The translations under genes were made by a program, and so were the position numbers. 64,000 nt of DNA from Campylobacter jejuni (GTDB lineage Bacteria > Campylobacterota > Campylobacteria > Campylobacterales > Campylobacteraceae). The notes below the pieces were generated by a model. That model had not been told where the DNA came from and made no database searches. It saw only the letters and a program-made list of their open reading frames with translations. The stretch spans positions 1 through 64,000 of the forward strand of contig JACRSG010000007.1 in the NCBI GenBank assembly GCA_014305285.1. The letters run 5' to 3'. Positions within the stretch are counted from its first letter, which is position 1, and every line of letters begins with the position of its first letter. Below are positions 37,698 through 49,217 of the stretch, piece by piece.

Positions 37698-37707
37698 GGA
37701 GAAAATT

Positions 37708-37932
37708 ATGGATAAAAGAATAGAAGAAGTAGCAGCAAAAGCTTTAGAAAAAATGGGTAATGATAGATACCGCCTTTCTTTAGTGGTAGCAAAAAGAGCA
37801 GAGCAATTAGCAAATGGAGCAACCCCTTTGGTAGACTTTGATAAAAATAAAAATAAACTCGCAGATATAGCTTTATATGAAATTGCAGAAAATAAAATCA
37901 CTTTAGAGGGTTTAGTTGAAATCAATCGATGA
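37708..37932 (+). CDS. rpoZ: RNA polymerase omega subunit
   Basis: 74 residues from ATG 37708, preceded by AAGGAGAAAATT; a longer frame starting at 37609 would lie inside pyrH. The [20 protein letters not shown] segment is the omega signature. Overlaps the spoT start by 17 nt. Confidence 0.93.
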   Translation: MDKRIEEVAAKALEKMGNDRYRLSLVVAKRAEQLANGATPLVDFDKNKNKLADIALYEIAENKITLEGLVEINR

Positions 37933-40111
37933 AGAATTATTCCTTGAACAATTAATCGATAATGTAAAAAATTGTAAAGATTTAGAAGCTGCCAAGGCTT
38001 TACTTTTCGAAATTTGTGGCCATGATGCCATTCTTGAAAAAGCGGTAGATTATTGTATATTTTGCCATGAAGGGCAGTTTAGAAAAAGTGGAGAGCCTTA
38101 CGCAGTACATCCTATTTTAGTAGCAACACTTGTTGGATTTTTAAGTGAAAATAAAAGCAATATTTTAGCTGCTTTATTGCATGATGTGATCGAAGATACA
38201 AACTGTACTGAAGAAGAGCTTAGAGAGCAGTTTGGCTCTGAGGTTTTAAAACTTGTTTTAGGGCTTACTAAAATTATAGAAATTAGAGAAGATAATCTCA
38301 TTTCATCAAAATCTAAAAAAAGTTTAACTAAGTCAGCTTTAACTTTTAGAAATATGCTTTTAGCGAGCATTGAAGATGTTGGGGTTTTGATTGTGAAGTT
38401 GTGCGATAGGTTGCATAATATGCTTACTCTTGATATTCTAAGAGAAGATAAGCAAAAAAGAATCAGTGAAGAAACCTTAGTTGTATATGCTCCAATAGCT
38501 CATAGACTTGGTATTTCAAGCATAAAAAATTATTTAGAAGATCTTAGTTTTAAATATCTTATGCCAGATGAGTATAAGCTTATTGACAATTACATCAATT
38601 CCAATAATCAAGAAATGCAATTAGGTTTAAATGAGTTTATTTCCAAAATCGAACTTTTATTTTTAAGTAATGGCTTTAGACAAGGTAGTTTTGAAATTCA
38701 AAAACGCATTAAACATAGCTATTCTATTTATCTTAAAATGCAAAGAAAAGGCATTGGTATTGAAGAAGTTCTTGATTTGCTTGGGGTAAGAATTTTAGTT
38801 CAAAAAGTAAGTGATTGTTACTTAGCTTTGGGAATTTTACATACTCATTTTAATCCCTTGGTTTCGCGTTTTAAGGATTATATAGCCTTGCCTAAACAAA
38901 ATGGTTATCAAACCATACATACCACACTTTTTGATGCTAAAAGTATCATAGAAGCACAAATTCGGACTTTTGATATGCATAAAATTGCGGAATTTGGTAT
39001 AGCAGCGCATTGGAAATACAAAGAAGATGGTAGTGTGGTTGCACCTCGTCTTGATTGGCTTGCAGATATTTCAATGCAAAGTATAAACAATCTTGAAAAT
39101 GCAGAAGATTATAATGCTATTGAACTTTATGAATATGCCAAAGATAGTCTTTATGTTGAAGATGTCGCAGTTTATTCTCCTAAGGGAGAAATTTTCACTT
39201 TACCTCGTGGGGCAACAGTTCTTGATTTTGCTTATGAAGTGCATACTAAAGTAGGGCTTCATGCAAAAAGTGCTTATGTAAATCGTATTAAAGTACCTTT
39301 GTTAACCGAGCTTAAAAATGGCGATATTGTGCGAGTGGTTACTAGCAATGATAAATTTTATCGCTGTTCTTGGATAGATAGCGTTAAAACAGGAAAAGCA
39401 AAAGCAAGTATAAGGGAATTTTGTAAGCAAAAAATCAGAGAGATTAATCTGGCAAGTTCTATTAATATGTTAAGTTTTATTTTTGGAGTTGACAAAAACA
39501 GAATTGAAACTTGGATAGAAAAAGAAAATTTAGCCAGACGTATTAGACAAGTAGCAACAGATAGTACTTATTTAAAAGATATAGTTAATGGTCTTAAAAA
39601 ATACGCTAAGAAGTCATATTGGTTTGATAAATATGAGATTAAAGAACAAAAAATAGGAAATTTTACCCTATATTGTAATCATAAAATTGCTAATGTGGAT
39701 TTTGATTTTTGTTGCCATCCAAAAAGAGGTGATGCTGTTTTGGCTTTTGTTAAAGGTGGTAACGCTATTGTCCATCATAAGCTTTGTGATAGAGCTGATA
39801 AAATGATAGATAATAATCAAGATATGGTATTTATAAAATGGGATTCTAACATCACTAAATCTTATAAATTGATTTTTTCTTTGGAAAATAAAAAAGGTGT
39901 TTTAGCGGAATTTTTGGCATTTTTAGCTAAAATGCAGATAAATCTATTAACAATTAATTTAGCAAGTGATTTAAATTCGGTGGTAGATTATTTTGAGATT
40001 ATAATGGAAATTCCTGATAACATCAACCCAGATAGTGTTAAGGATAGATTGAAATCTCGTTGCAAGATTTTAGATTTTACTTCTTTAAATGATGCTTATA
40101 AAGAAGGTTAA
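37916..40111 (+). CDS. spoT: SpoT, bifunctional (p)ppGpp synthetase/hydrolase
   Basis: 731 residues from a TTG start at 37916 inside rpoZ. Domain order: HD hydrolase (LLHDVIEDT), RelA/SpoT synthetase (around [17 protein letters not shown] and [10 protein letters not shown]), TGS ([15 protein letters not shown]), and a C-terminal ACT domain ([13 protein letters not shown]). The only stringent-response enzyme in this lineage. The rpoZ-spoT pairing is conserved widely in bacteria. Confidence 0.93.
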   Translation: MKSIDEELFLEQLIDNVKNCKDLEAAKALLFEICGHDAILEKAVDYCIFCHEGQFRKSGEPYAVHPILVATLVGFLSENKSNILAALLHDVIEDTNCTEEELREQFGSEVLKLVLGLTKIIEIREDNLISSKSKKSLTKSALTFRNMLLASIEDVGVLIVKLCDRLHNMLTLDILREDKQKRISEETLVVYAPIAHRLGISSIKNYLEDLSFKYLMPDEYKLIDNYINSNNQEMQLGLNEFISKIELLFLSNGFRQGSFEIQKRIKHSYSIYLKMQRKGIGIEEVLDLLGVRILVQKVSDCYLALGILHTHFNPLVSRFKDYIALPKQNGYQTIHTTLFDAKSIIEAQIRTFDMHKIAEFGIAAHWKYKEDGSVVAPRLDWLADISMQSINNLENAEDYNAIELYEYAKDSLYVEDVAVYSPKGEIFTLPRGATVLDFAYEVHTKVGLHAKSAYVNRIKVPLLTELKNGDIVRVVTSNDKFYRCSWIDSVKTGKAKASIREFCKQKIREINLASSINMLSFIFGVDKNRIETWIEKENLARRIRQVATDSTYLKDIVNGLKKYAKKSYWFDKYEIKEQKIGNFTLYCNHKIANVDFDFCCHPKRGDAVLAFVKGGNAIVHHKLCDRADKMIDNNQDMVFIKWDSNITKSYKLIFSLENKKGVLAEFLAFLAKMQINLLTINLASDLNSVVDYFEIIMEIPDNINPDSVKDRLKSRCKILDFTSLNDAYKEG

Positions 40112-40122
40112 AAAGGTTTATT

Positions 40123-41328
40123 ATGGATATAAAAAAAATATTAGCAGAAGTTAAGCGTGGTTGTGCAGAGCTTATTGATGAAGAAAGAATAGAAAATTTA
40201 ATTAAAAATTATTATGAAAAGGGTGAAAATTTCTTTATAAAAGCAGGATTTGATCCTACAGCACCTGATTTACATTTAGGCCATAGCGTGGTTTTAACAA
40301 AAATGGCTTTTTTGCAAAAACATGGAGCTATTGTGCAGTTTTTGATTGGAGATTTTACAGGACAAATTGGTGATCCAAGCGGAAAAAGCACAACGCGCAA
40401 AAAGCTAGACAAAGAGCAAGTTTTAATCAACGCTAAAACTTACGAAACACAGGTTTTTAAGGTTTTGGATAAAGAAAAAACACAGGTTAAGTTTAATTCT
40501 GCTTGGCTTAATGAACTTGGAGCTGCGGGTATAGTGGAGCTTACTTCAACTTTTAGTGTAGCTAGAATGCTTGAGCGTGATGATTTTACCAAGAGATTTA
40601 AACAGCAAAGTCCTATTTCGATTTGTGAGTTTTTATATCCTTTACTTCAAGGATATGATAGCGTGGCTTTAAAAAGCGATATTGAGATGGGTGGAACGGA
40701 TCAAAAATTTAATCTTTTAATGGGTAGACAGCTTCAAAGAATTTATAATATAGGAAAAGAACAAGCTGTGATTATGATGCCTTTACTCGAAGGTTTAGAT
40801 GGTGTAAACAAAATGAGTAAGAGTTTAAATAATTACGTTGGTGTTACAGAAAAAGCTAATGATATGTATGCTAAAATTTTAAGTATTAGTGATGAATTGA
40901 TGTTTAGATATTATGAACTTTTAAGTCAAAAAAGCCTAGAAGAAATCGCACAAATAAAAAAAGATATAGAGCAAGGCAACTTGCATCCTAAAAAAGCTAA
41001 AGAGAATTTAGCTTTAGAGCTTACGGAGCGTTTTCACTCTAAAGAAGAAGCTAATAACGCTAAGTCTGAATTTGATAGAATTCATTCTCAAAATGCTTTG
41101 CCAAGTGATATGGCTGAGTTTGAAATACAAGGAAAAATTTGGTTTGCTAAGGCTTTGGTTGAATGTGGTTTGGAGAGTTCTACTTCTGCAGCAAGAAGAA
41201 GTATCAGTGCTAATGCAGTAAGTGTAAATTCTCAAAAAGTTAGAGATGAGCAAATGTATTTAGAACAAGGAGAATATATCTTACAAATAGGTAAAAGAAA
41301 ATTTGCAAAATTAAAGGTAAAAGAATGA
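40123..41328 (+). CDS. tyrS: Tyrosyl-tRNA synthetase
   Basis: 401 residues. Class I motifs FDPTAPDLHLGH (HIGH type) and NKMSKSLNN (KMSKS), with an S4 domain at the C terminus (SAARRSISANAVSVN). TyrZ-type length. Eleven nucleotides after spoT and overlapping the next gene as ATGA. Confidence 0.95.
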   Translation: MDIKKILAEVKRGCAELIDEERIENLIKNYYEKGENFFIKAGFDPTAPDLHLGHSVVLTKMAFLQKHGAIVQFLIGDFTGQIGDPSGKSTTRKKLDKEQVLINAKTYETQVFKVLDKEKTQVKFNSAWLNELGAAGIVELTSTFSVARMLERDDFTKRFKQQSPISICEFLYPLLQGYDSVALKSDIEMGGTDQKFNLLMGRQLQRIYNIGKEQAVIMMPLLEGLDGVNKMSKSLNNYVGVTEKANDMYAKILSISDELMFRYYELLSQKSLEEIAQIKKDIEQGNLHPKKAKENLALELTERFHSKEEANNAKSEFDRIHSQNALPSDMAEFEIQGKIWFAKALVECGLESSTSAARRSISANAVSVNSQKVRDEQMYLEQGEYILQIGKRKFAKLKVKE

Positions 41329-42416
41329 ATTTACAACCCTTACAAATAGGAAAACATACTATAAAATATCCCATTTTTCAAGGGGGAATGGGACTAGGTA
41401 TAAGCTGGGATAGATTAGCTTCTGCGGTTTCTTTAAATGGTGGACTTGGGATTATTTCTTCTGTAGGAACAGGATATTATGAAGAAAGAAAGCATGCAAG
41501 TAAAGAATTAAATGCTAAACCTTATGGAAGTGAAAATTTTTACTCACACAAGGGTTTGCAAGCTTTGATTAATAATGCAAGAAAAGTTTGTGGCGATGTG
41601 CCTTTGGGGTGTAATATCCTATGCGCAAGTAATGATTATGCAAGAATAGCACGCGATGCTTGCGAGGTTGGTTTTAATGTGATTGTTTCAGGTGCTGGAC
41701 TTCCTACAAATTTACCTGAATTCACAGCAGATTTTCCTGATGTAGCTTTAGTGCCTATCATTTCATCTCCAAAGGCTTTAAAAATTATTTGTAAAAGATG
41801 GCAAAGCCGTTATAATCGTTTGCCTGATGCAGTGGTTTTAGAAGGACCAAAAAGTGGAGGTCATCAAGGTTTTACTTATGAACAGTGTTTAGATCCAAAT
41901 TATCAGTTAGAAAAATTAATTGCTCCTGTGGTAGAAGAGGCTAAAAATTGGGGATCTTTTCCTGTGATTGCTGCGGGTGGAATTTGGGATAAAAAAGATA
42001 TAGAAAACGCTATTTCTTTAGGAGCTAGCGGCGTTCAAATGGGAACGCGTTTTATAGGAACTTTTGAATGTGATGCGAGTGAAGAGTTTAAAAGCGTTTT
42101 GTTAGCTTCTAAAGAAGAAGATATAGAGCTCATTAAATCTCCTGTGGGTTATCCTGCTCGTGGGGTTAGAACCAATCTTTTAAATTTGGTGGATAAAAGA
42201 ATAGGTCCAAAGATTAATTGTATAAGCAATTGTGTAGCACCCTGTGGACGCGGAAAAGAGGCGACTAAAGTAGGGTATTGTATAGCAGATAGGCTTTTTG
42301 ATGCGTGGTCGGGTAAAAAAGAAACAGGACTTTTCTTTACAGGTGCAAATGGATATCGTTTAGATAAACTTATCAGCGTTAAAGAACTTATGGAAAAATT
42401 GGTTAATGGTGAATAA
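41325..42416 (+). CDS. Nitronate monooxygenase / 2-nitropropane dioxygenase-like flavoprotein
   Basis: 363 residues, FMN-binding TIM barrel. Segments FQGGMGLGISW, NGGLGIISS, VLEGPKSGGHQG and AAGGIWD are typical of the NMO family. A cysteine-rich stretch (NCISNCVAPCGRG) near the C terminus is notable. Substrate unknown; FabK-like enoyl reductases share the fold but are shorter. Coupled to tyrS and amiA by overlaps. Confidence 0.8.
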   Translation: MNLQPLQIGKHTIKYPIFQGGMGLGISWDRLASAVSLNGGLGIISSVGTGYYEERKHASKELNAKPYGSENFYSHKGLQALINNARKVCGDVPLGCNILCASNDYARIARDACEVGFNVIVSGAGLPTNLPEFTADFPDVALVPIISSPKALKIICKRWQSRYNRLPDAVVLEGPKSGGHQGFTYEQCLDPNYQLEKLIAPVVEEAKNWGSFPVIAAGGIWDKKDIENAISLGASGVQMGTRFIGTFECDASEEFKSVLLASKEEDIELIKSPVGYPARGVRTNLLNLVDKRIGPKINCISNCVAPCGRGKEATKVGYCIADRLFDAWSGKKETGLFFTGANGYRLDKLISVKELMEKLVNGE

Positions 42417-44395
42417 TGGCTAAAATTCTTGTATTTTTAGTATTTGTTTTCACAACTCTTTTTGGAGCTTACGAAAATGAACTTGCAAATTTCGACAAAA
42501 ATTTTATTGGCTCTAAAAGTGAAGTGCAAGTAAAATTTCATCATCAGCTGAAAAGCCTTTATATACAAAGTGTTATCAATGAAGATGAAAAAACTAAAAT
42601 TGAAATTTTAAAAAGATTAATCATCAGTTCAAATACTTTAAATTTAGATGACAAGTCATATGCTAATGAGTTAAAAGAAAGTGGTATAAGTGAAGCAAGT
42701 CTCAATGCTTTAAGAAAGGCTGTGATTAAAGATATTAAGGTTCAAAATATTGTTCAAGATACTGAAAAATCAACTTTTGAAACTGCAAAAATAGCTCAAA
42801 AAAATGAAAAAAAATCATCCAATGAACCAATAAAAAATACAGAAAAAACAAATGCCAAAACTTCACAAGTACCAAAGAGTAGTATCACTTCTAAAGCAAA
42901 AAGTGATGATAAAATTTATGTTTTAAAGTCAAGTAAAACAAGCCAAGGCGTAGAGTTTGAGCTGAATGTAAATTTAGATAAGGATCAATTAAAAAGTTTT
43001 GCTTTAGATGAAAAAGGAAATTATCGTTTTATTAGTGATTTTAATGGGGTTTTAGAAGGGGGTAAAAAAGAGTTTAAATTTGATGACTATCGTTTAGTGA
43101 TTTCACAATTTAATCCCCAAACTATACGCATAGTGGTTTATGCTAAAGAAAAAATTCCTATTGATATATCTTTTAAAGAAGAAAAATTAATTTTTTCAAA
43201 GGAAACTACTAAGCAAAAAAAGACTGAGCAAGATAGCAAAACTTTAGAGAAAAAGCAAGATCAAAAAATAGAACTTAAAACCAAAGTTTTAGAAACAAAA
43301 AAACAAGATAAAAAAACCAATAATGAAAAAGAAAATCAAGAGCTTTTATATGTTTTAGATGTAGATAAAATTTCTAATGCTGTGGTATTAAATTTAAGCG
43401 ATGATTTAAATGAAAAAGAAATAGCAGTATTTGATACTAAAGATCAAAAATTCCGATATGTTGTAAGTTTTAAGGGTGTGTTAGAAGGCAATAGAAAAAG
43501 CTTTACTTTTGGACAAAATGCGATTACAGTTACTCAGTATAATCCAAAAACTGTTCGTGTGGTTTTGAGTGCTCCTAAAGAATTTAAACTTTTAAAGGAG
43601 TTGGATAATAATAATCTCACTTTAGGTTTTTATATACAAACTACAAATCAAAATGCAAACAAAAAAGCAACTCAAAGTTCTAGTAAAACTTTAAATACAA
43701 ATTATAAATCAGGAAAGCTTGTGGTTATCGATGCGGGGCATGGTGGAAAAGATAGCGGTGCTTTAAGTGATAAAAAAGGAAGTTTAAAAGAAAAAGATAT
43801 AGTTTTAAGCACAGCTTTAAAACTTGGAAATGAACTTAAAAAACGCGGTTATAAAGTGCTTTATACTAGAAGTTCGGATAAATTTATCAATCTTCGTGAT
43901 AGAACCAAATATGCCAATGATAAAAGAGCGGATTTGTTTATTTCTATACATGCTAACGCAGCACCAAATGCCACAAAAGCCAAAAGTAGCGAAGGCGTGG
44001 AAACTTTCTTTTTAAGTCCTGCAAGAAGTGAAAGAAGTAAAAAGGCAGCAGAAAAAGAAAATCAAGGGGATTTTGAAGAGATTAATTATTTCTCAAAACA
44101 AAGTATTTTAAATTTCTTAAATCGTGAAAAAATCGTTGCTTCAAATAAACTAGCCATTGATGTACAAAAAAATATACTCACTCAAACACGCAAAAAGTAT
44201 AAAATTGTAGATGGCGGTGTAAGAGAAGCACCTTTTTGGGTTTTAGTAGGTGCACAAATGCCTGCAATTTTGATTGAAATTGGCTATATTACACATCCAA
44301 ATGAAGGCAAAAGAATCGCCAATAAAGCTTTTCAAGATTTATTGGTTAAGGGTATTGCCGATGGAGTTGAGAGTTATTTTTATAATAACCGATGA
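42416..44395 (+). CDS. amiA: N-acetylmuramoyl-L-alanine amidase with two AMIN-like repeats
   Basis: 659 residues. Signal peptide, Lys/Ser-rich linkers, two related AMIN-like segments (about 160-250 and 300-385, each with GVLEG...KxFxF...QxNPxTxRxV), then Amidase_3 from about 435 ([29 protein letters not shown]). It cuts the stem peptide from MurNAc to separate daughter cells. In the same strand run as ftsEX and the EnvC-like gene. The duplication of the AMIN-like part is visible from the repeated motif order. Confidence 0.88.
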   Translation: MAKILVFLVFVFTTLFGAYENELANFDKNFIGSKSEVQVKFHHQLKSLYIQSVINEDEKTKIEILKRLIISSNTLNLDDKSYANELKESGISEASLNALRKAVIKDIKVQNIVQDTEKSTFETAKIAQKNEKKSSNEPIKNTEKTNAKTSQVPKSSITSKAKSDDKIYVLKSSKTSQGVEFELNVNLDKDQLKSFALDEKGNYRFISDFNGVLEGGKKEFKFDDYRLVISQFNPQTIRIVVYAKEKIPIDISFKEEKLIFSKETTKQKKTEQDSKTLEKKQDQKIELKTKVLETKKQDKKTNNEKENQELLYVLDVDKISNAVVLNLSDDLNEKEIAVFDTKDQKFRYVVSFKGVLEGNRKSFTFGQNAITVTQYNPKTVRVVLSAPKEFKLLKELDNNNLTLGFYIQTTNQNANKKATQSSSKTLNTNYKSGKLVVIDAGHGGKDSGALSDKKGSLKEKDIVLSTALKLGNELKKRGYKVLYTRSSDKFINLRDRTKYANDKRADLFISIHANAAPNATKAKSSEGVETFFLSPARSERSKKAAEKENQGDFEEINYFSKQSILNFLNREKIVASNKLAIDVQKNILTQTRKKYKIVDGGVREAPFWVLVGAQMPAILIEIGYITHPNEGKRIANKAFQDLLVKGIADGVESYFYNNR

Positions 44396-46233
44396 AAAAA
44401 GCTAAGCTAATTTTTAAGGATAATACTCCTTTTTCTTTGGATTTTGATGATTTTTATTTTAATTCCAAAGATGGCTTAAATGAAAGCAAATTTGTTTACA
44501 CTCATTCTTTTGAATGGAAAAATCAAGAAAATTTCATTATCGCAGAGAGTGGTTTTGGTATAGGTTTAAATTTTTTTCTTACTTTGAAACGCTTTTTAGA
44601 AACTACTCCTTCTAAGCGCCCTAAAAAACTTTTTTATATTAGCATAGAAGCTTTTTATATCGAAAAAGAACAATTAAGAGAAATTTATCAAAAATTAGGA
44701 TTTTATGAAGAGTTTAAAGAGCTTTTAGAACAATTTTTAAAATTCTATCCTAAGGCTAAAGAAGGGATTTATCGTTTTTATTTTGAAGATTGTTTTTTAG
44801 ATCTTGTTTTTGAAGATATTGCTATTTTAAAAGAATTGGATTTTAAAGCTGATATTTGGTATTTAGATGGATTTTCTCCAAATAAAAACTCACAAATGTT
44901 TGATGAAAATTTAATCTTTGAAGTGGCAAGACTTTCTAAAAAAAATACACAAATTTGTACTTTTTCTTCGGCAAGTTTTTTGCAAAAAAATTTAAAAAAA
45001 TATGGCTTTAGAGTAGAAAAAACTAAAGGCTTTAGAAAAAGAGAAATGATTAAAGCTTATTTGGAAAATGAGCTTGAGTTTAAAGACAAAGAAGCGTATT
45101 TTTCAAGAACATTTTCATCTTTAAAAAATAAAAAAGTAGCTATTATTGGTGCAGGTATATCGAGTGCTGTTTTAGCTTATGAGCTTAGTTTAAGAGGTTT
45201 TGAGATTGATGTTTTTGAAAAACATTTAGAACTAGGCAAGGGTGCAAGTGGAAATGAAAGTGGAATTTTAAGCTCTTTAATCTTAAAGCCTAAGGTAAAT
45301 TTAGGGGAGTTTTCAGAACTTTCTTTCATAGAGGCGAGTCGTTTTTATAGACAAATTTTAGATTTAGAATTTAAGGGTGTGGTGGAGTTTGCACATAATG
45401 ATTTAATGCAAGAAAGATTTGACACGCAAAGAGAAAATGTTTTGTTTAAAATTTCAAAAAATCAAGCTTTTTTAGAAGAGGGTGGAGTGATTTTTCCAAA
45501 AAATTTGGTTAATAATCTTTTTGAAAAAAGTAAAGCTTGTATATATTTTAATCATGAATTTCAAGCTTATAAATTTGACAATGAGTGTTTTACTTTAAAA
45601 TTTAAAAATGATATTATTAAAAGTGATTATTCGGTTTTAATTTATGCTATGGGTGCGGATACAAAAGACTTTGTTTTTTATGATGAGATGAAATTAAGTA
45701 AAGTAAGAGGTCAAGTTACACATTTAAAACCTTTTTTAGATACTCTATTTCCTTTATCTTCTAAAGCTTATATTTGCCCTATAAAAGATGATTTACAAGT
45801 GATTGGAGCAAGCTATGATAGACTTGATACAAGTTTAGAGCCAAAAGAAGAAGATGATAAACAAAATATAGAAAATATAGCTGAATTTATAGATAAAAAT
45901 ACAAAATTAGAAATCATAGGCTCTAAGGTGGGTTTTAGATCTTATTCGAGTGATCGCTTTATGATAGTTGGAAATGCTTATGATGAAGCATGTTATAAAG
46001 AAGAATATAAAGCTTTGTTATGGAGAAAAAACAAAGAACAAAAACCAGCTAAAATATCTTGTAATTTGTATTTTAATTTTGCTCATGGATCAAGGGGTTT
46101 TAGTACAAGTGTATTAGCGGCAAGGTATTTGTGTGCATTGATAAATAATGAACCCTTATGCTTAGAAAAAAAATACATCCATGCTATTCATCCTGCAAGA
46201 TTTTTAATTCGCAAACTAAAAAAAGGTTTATGA
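44392..46233 (+). CDS. mnmC: MnmC, bifunctional tRNA mnm5s2U biosynthesis enzyme
   Basis: 613 residues. The N-terminal methyltransferase part (DUF752-like) carries [10 protein letters not shown] and [13 protein letters not shown]; the FAD oxidoreductase part begins at about 248 with [17 protein letters not shown]. It converts cmnm5(s2)U to mnm5(s2)U at the wobble position. Starts by ATGA overlap with amiA and ends before the hyd promoter region. Confidence 0.9.
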   Translation: MKKAKLIFKDNTPFSLDFDDFYFNSKDGLNESKFVYTHSFEWKNQENFIIAESGFGIGLNFFLTLKRFLETTPSKRPKKLFYISIEAFYIEKEQLREIYQKLGFYEEFKELLEQFLKFYPKAKEGIYRFYFEDCFLDLVFEDIAILKELDFKADIWYLDGFSPNKNSQMFDENLIFEVARLSKKNTQICTFSSASFLQKNLKKYGFRVEKTKGFRKREMIKAYLENELEFKDKEAYFSRTFSSLKNKKVAIIGAGISSAVLAYELSLRGFEIDVFEKHLELGKGASGNESGILSSLILKPKVNLGEFSELSFIEASRFYRQILDLEFKGVVEFAHNDLMQERFDTQRENVLFKISKNQAFLEEGGVIFPKNLVNNLFEKSKACIYFNHEFQAYKFDNECFTLKFKNDIIKSDYSVLIYAMGADTKDFVFYDEMKLSKVRGQVTHLKPFLDTLFPLSSKAYICPIKDDLQVIGASYDRLDTSLEPKEEDDKQNIENIAEFIDKNTKLEIIGSKVGFRSYSSDRFMIVGNAYDEACYKEEYKALLWRKNKEQKPAKISCNLYFNFAHGSRGFSTSVLAARYLCALINNEPLCLEKKYIHAIHPARFLIRKLKKGL

Positions 46234-46313
46234 TTAAGCTTTAATTAAGAATAATATTAATATTTACTTATGAGAGTAGGTTTTTAATTTTATTTTAATT
46301 TCCTTTATTTTAT

Positions 46314-46319
46314 TATACA
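46314..46319 (+). promoter_or_regulatory. Candidate -10 box of hydABCD
   Basis: TATACA in an AT-rich 116-bp gap between mnmC and hydA, with a T-rich run upstream. About 31 nt before the hydA ATG; ribosome-binding site AAAGGAAAT. No other element recognised in the gap. Confidence 0.4.
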
Positions 46320-46349
46320 GAATAAATATCATATTACAAAGGAAATATA

Positions 46350-47489
46350 ATGATTGATTATCATCAAATAGAGTCGCGTTTATCAGCTCTTGAAAAGCTT
46401 CCTTCTTTAAAAGATAATGATAGCATTGCAAATGCATTAGAAAAATCAGGTTTTTCTAGAAGGGATTTTATGAAATGGGCAGGTGCTATGACGGCATTTT
46501 TAGCTTTGCCAGCGAGTTTTACTCCTATGGTGGCAAAAGCTGCTGAGCTTGCTGATAGACTTCCTGTTGTGTGGCTTCATATGGCTGAGTGTACAGGCTG
46601 TAGCGAGAGTTTGTTAAGAAGTGATACCCCAACGATTGATAGTTTGATTTTTGATTATGTTTCTTTAGAATATCACGAAACAGTGATGGCTGCAGCAGGT
46701 TGGCAAGCTGAAGAAAATTTAGAAAGTGCCATTCAAAAACATAAAAATAAATATATTTTAATGGTTGAAGGCGGTATCCCTATGGGTGATACAGAGCATT
46801 TTTTAACCATAGGTGTGCATGGAAAAACAGGATATGAACTTTCAAAAATGGCGAGTGAAAATGCTTTGGCTATTTTTGCTATAGGAACCTGTTCTAGTTT
46901 TGGAGGTATTCAAGCTGCAAGACCAAATCCTAGTAACGCTCAACCTTTAAGCAAGGTAACAAGCAAAACCGTGATCAATGTTCCAGGCTGTCCTCCAAGT
47001 GAAAAAAATATAGTAGGTAATGTGCTTCATTATTTATTATTTGGTGAGTTACCAGCACTTGATGTGTATAATAGACCGAAATGGGCTTATGGTTTAAGAA
47101 TTCATGATCTTTGCGAAAGACGCGGACATTTTGATGCAGGAGAGTTTGTGCATGCTTTTGGAGATGAGGGAGCAAAACAAGGTTTTTGTCTTTATAAAGT
47201 AGGTTGTAAAGGACCTTATACTTTTAATAACTGTTCAAGAGAGAGATTTAACCAGCACACCTCTTGGCCTATTCAATCAGGGCATGGTTGTATAGGTTGT
47301 TCAGAACCTAATTTTTGGGATACGATGGGGCCTTTTGAAGAGCCTATGGCAAGTCATAAATTTGATACTGTTTTTGGTTTAGGTGCGGATAGTGTTTCAG
47401 ATAAAATCGGTATAGGGGTGCTTACACTTACAGGCGTTGCTATCGCAGCACACGCAGTTATATCTTCCATGCAAAAAGATAAGGAATAA
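46350..47489 (+). CDS. hydA: NiFe hydrogenase small subunit
   Basis: 379 residues. Twin-arginine signal SRRDFMKW (36-42) after a rather long N-region, so it is exported folded with the large subunit. Cysteines in ECTGCSES, GTCSSFGG, PGCPPSE and in the C-terminal clusters bind Fe-S centres, and a C-terminal hydrophobic segment anchors it. Uptake hydrogenase oxidising H2 for respiration. First gene of hydABCD. Confidence 0.94.
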   Translation: MIDYHQIESRLSALEKLPSLKDNDSIANALEKSGFSRRDFMKWAGAMTAFLALPASFTPMVAKAAELADRLPVVWLHMAECTGCSESLLRSDTPTIDSLIFDYVSLEYHETVMAAAGWQAEENLESAIQKHKNKYILMVEGGIPMGDTEHFLTIGVHGKTGYELSKMASENALAIFAIGTCSSFGGIQAARPNPSNAQPLSKVTSKTVINVPGCPPSEKNIVGNVLHYLLFGELPALDVYNRPKWAYGLRIHDLCERRGHFDAGEFVHAFGDEGAKQGFCLYKVGCKGPYTFNNCSRERFNQHTSWPIQSGHGCIGCSEPNFWDTMGPFEEPMASHKFDTVFGLGADSVSDKIGIGVLTLTGVAIAAHAVISSMQKDKE

Positions 47490-47491
47490 AA

Positions 47492-49207
47492 ATGAGTCAA
47501 AAAATAATCGTAGATCCTATTACAAGAATTGAAGGACATTTAAGAGTTGAGGTAATTGTTGATGATAACAATGTGGTAAAAGAAGCTTATGCAGGTTCTA
47601 CTTTATGGCGTGGTATTGAAACCATAGTAAAAGGGCGTGATCCAAGAGATGCGGGTTTTATGACACAAAGAATTTGTGGGGTTTGCACTTTTTCGCATTA
47701 TAAAGCAGGTGTAGCTGCTGTTGAAAATGCTTTAGGTATTACTCCGCCTTTAAATGCACTTTTGACAAGAACTTTAATGAATGCGGCTTTATTTTTACAC
47801 GATCATATCGTGCATTTTTATCAACTTCATGGGCTTGATTGGGCTGATGTGGTAAGTGCTTTAAGTGCTGATGTTAAAAAAGCAAGCGATGAAGCTTTTA
47901 AATACACTTCAAATCCTTATGCAACAGGTGCGGATAAACTTCTTGAAGTGCAACAAAGACTTAAAACTTTCGTAGATAAAGGAAATTTAGGACCTTTTGC
48001 TAATGCATACTATGGTCACCCAACCTATCGTTTGATTCCTGAGCAAAATTTAATCGTTCTTTCTCACTATCTAGAATGTTTAAGAATTCAAAGAATCATT
48101 GCTCAATGTATGGCGATTTTTGGAGCTAAAAACCCACATCCGCAAAGCTTGACTGTTGGTGGTGTAACTTGCGTTATGGATTTGCTTGATCCTGCAAGAA
48201 TGGGCGAATATATGGTTAAATTCCAAGAAGTGCAAAACTTTGTTAATCGTGCATATTATCCTGATCTTGTGATGGCAGGAAAAGCTTATGCGGATGAAGC
48301 AAGTGTTTTAAATGATATAGGGGTAAATAATCTTTATACTTTTAAAGAATTTCAAATCGGAAGAGATGAATGGCTTTTTGAAAGTGGTATTATCAAAAAC
48401 GGAGATTTAAGCAAGGTTTATGAAGTAGAAGAAGATAAGATTACCGAAGAGGCAACTCATTCTTGGTATGCAGACAATGAACCTTTACATCCTTATGATG
48501 GTAAAACAAATCCAAATTATACAGGACTTGTTGATGGAGAAAGCGTAGATCATCATGGAAATAATGTTCATTCTAAAGTATTTGATACTAAGGGTAAATA
48601 TAGCTGGATTAAAGCTCCACGCTATGAAGGAAACCCTATGCAAGTAGGACCTTTGGCAAATATCGTTGTAAATTATGCTAAGGGTAATCAAAATGTTGTT
48701 CCTGTAGTAGATGAGTTCTTAAAAGAAACAGGACTTCCTTTAAATGCTGTATTTAGCACTCTTGGAAGAACAGCTGCGCGTTGTATAGAGGCAAAAATCG
48801 TTGCAAATAATGCCTTAAGAGCGTTTAATAATCTAGTTGAAAATTTAAAAGTAGATCAGAGCACTTGCGTGCCTTATGTGATTGATAATTCTAAAGAATA
48901 CAAAGGACGCTACATGGGGAATGTGCCACGCGGAACATTAAGCCATTGGTGTAGAATTAAAAATGGCGTAATTGAAAACTGGCAAGCTGTGGTACCTTCT
49001 ACTTGGAATGCAAGTCCAAAAGACGCAAATGGCGTAGGTGGAAGTTATGAGCAATGTTTGATAGGTTTAAAGATTGCTGATGTAAAACAACCACTTGAAA
49101 TCATTAGAAAAATTCACTCTTATGATCCTTGTATTGCTTGTTCGGTGCATGTAATGGATGGTAAGGGCAATAATCTAAGCGAATATAAAGTGAATGTCAA
49201 TTTATAA
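47492..49207 (+). CDS. hydB: NiFe hydrogenase large subunit
   Basis: 571 residues. NiFe ligands are in RICGVC (Cys62, Cys65) and DPCIACSVH (Cys547, Cys550). Eighteen residues after His553 are removed by the protease HydD during maturation. Two bases after hydA. The C-terminal extension is intact, so the sequence is the unprocessed precursor. Confidence 0.95.
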   Translation: MSQKIIVDPITRIEGHLRVEVIVDDNNVVKEAYAGSTLWRGIETIVKGRDPRDAGFMTQRICGVCTFSHYKAGVAAVENALGITPPLNALLTRTLMNAALFLHDHIVHFYQLHGLDWADVVSALSADVKKASDEAFKYTSNPYATGADKLLEVQQRLKTFVDKGNLGPFANAYYGHPTYRLIPEQNLIVLSHYLECLRIQRIIAQCMAIFGAKNPHPQSLTVGGVTCVMDLLDPARMGEYMVKFQEVQNFVNRAYYPDLVMAGKAYADEASVLNDIGVNNLYTFKEFQIGRDEWLFESGIIKNGDLSKVYEVEEDKITEEATHSWYADNEPLHPYDGKTNPNYTGLVDGESVDHHGNNVHSKVFDTKGKYSWIKAPRYEGNPMQVGPLANIVVNYAKGNQNVVPVVDEFLKETGLPLNAVFSTLGRTAARCIEAKIVANNALRAFNNLVENLKVDQSTCVPYVIDNSKEYKGRYMGNVPRGTLSHWCRIKNGVIENWQAVVPSTWNASPKDANGVGGSYEQCLIGLKIADVKQPLEIIRKIHSYDPCIACSVHVMDGKGNNLSEYKVNVNL

Positions 49208-49217
49208 GGAGGCTTTC

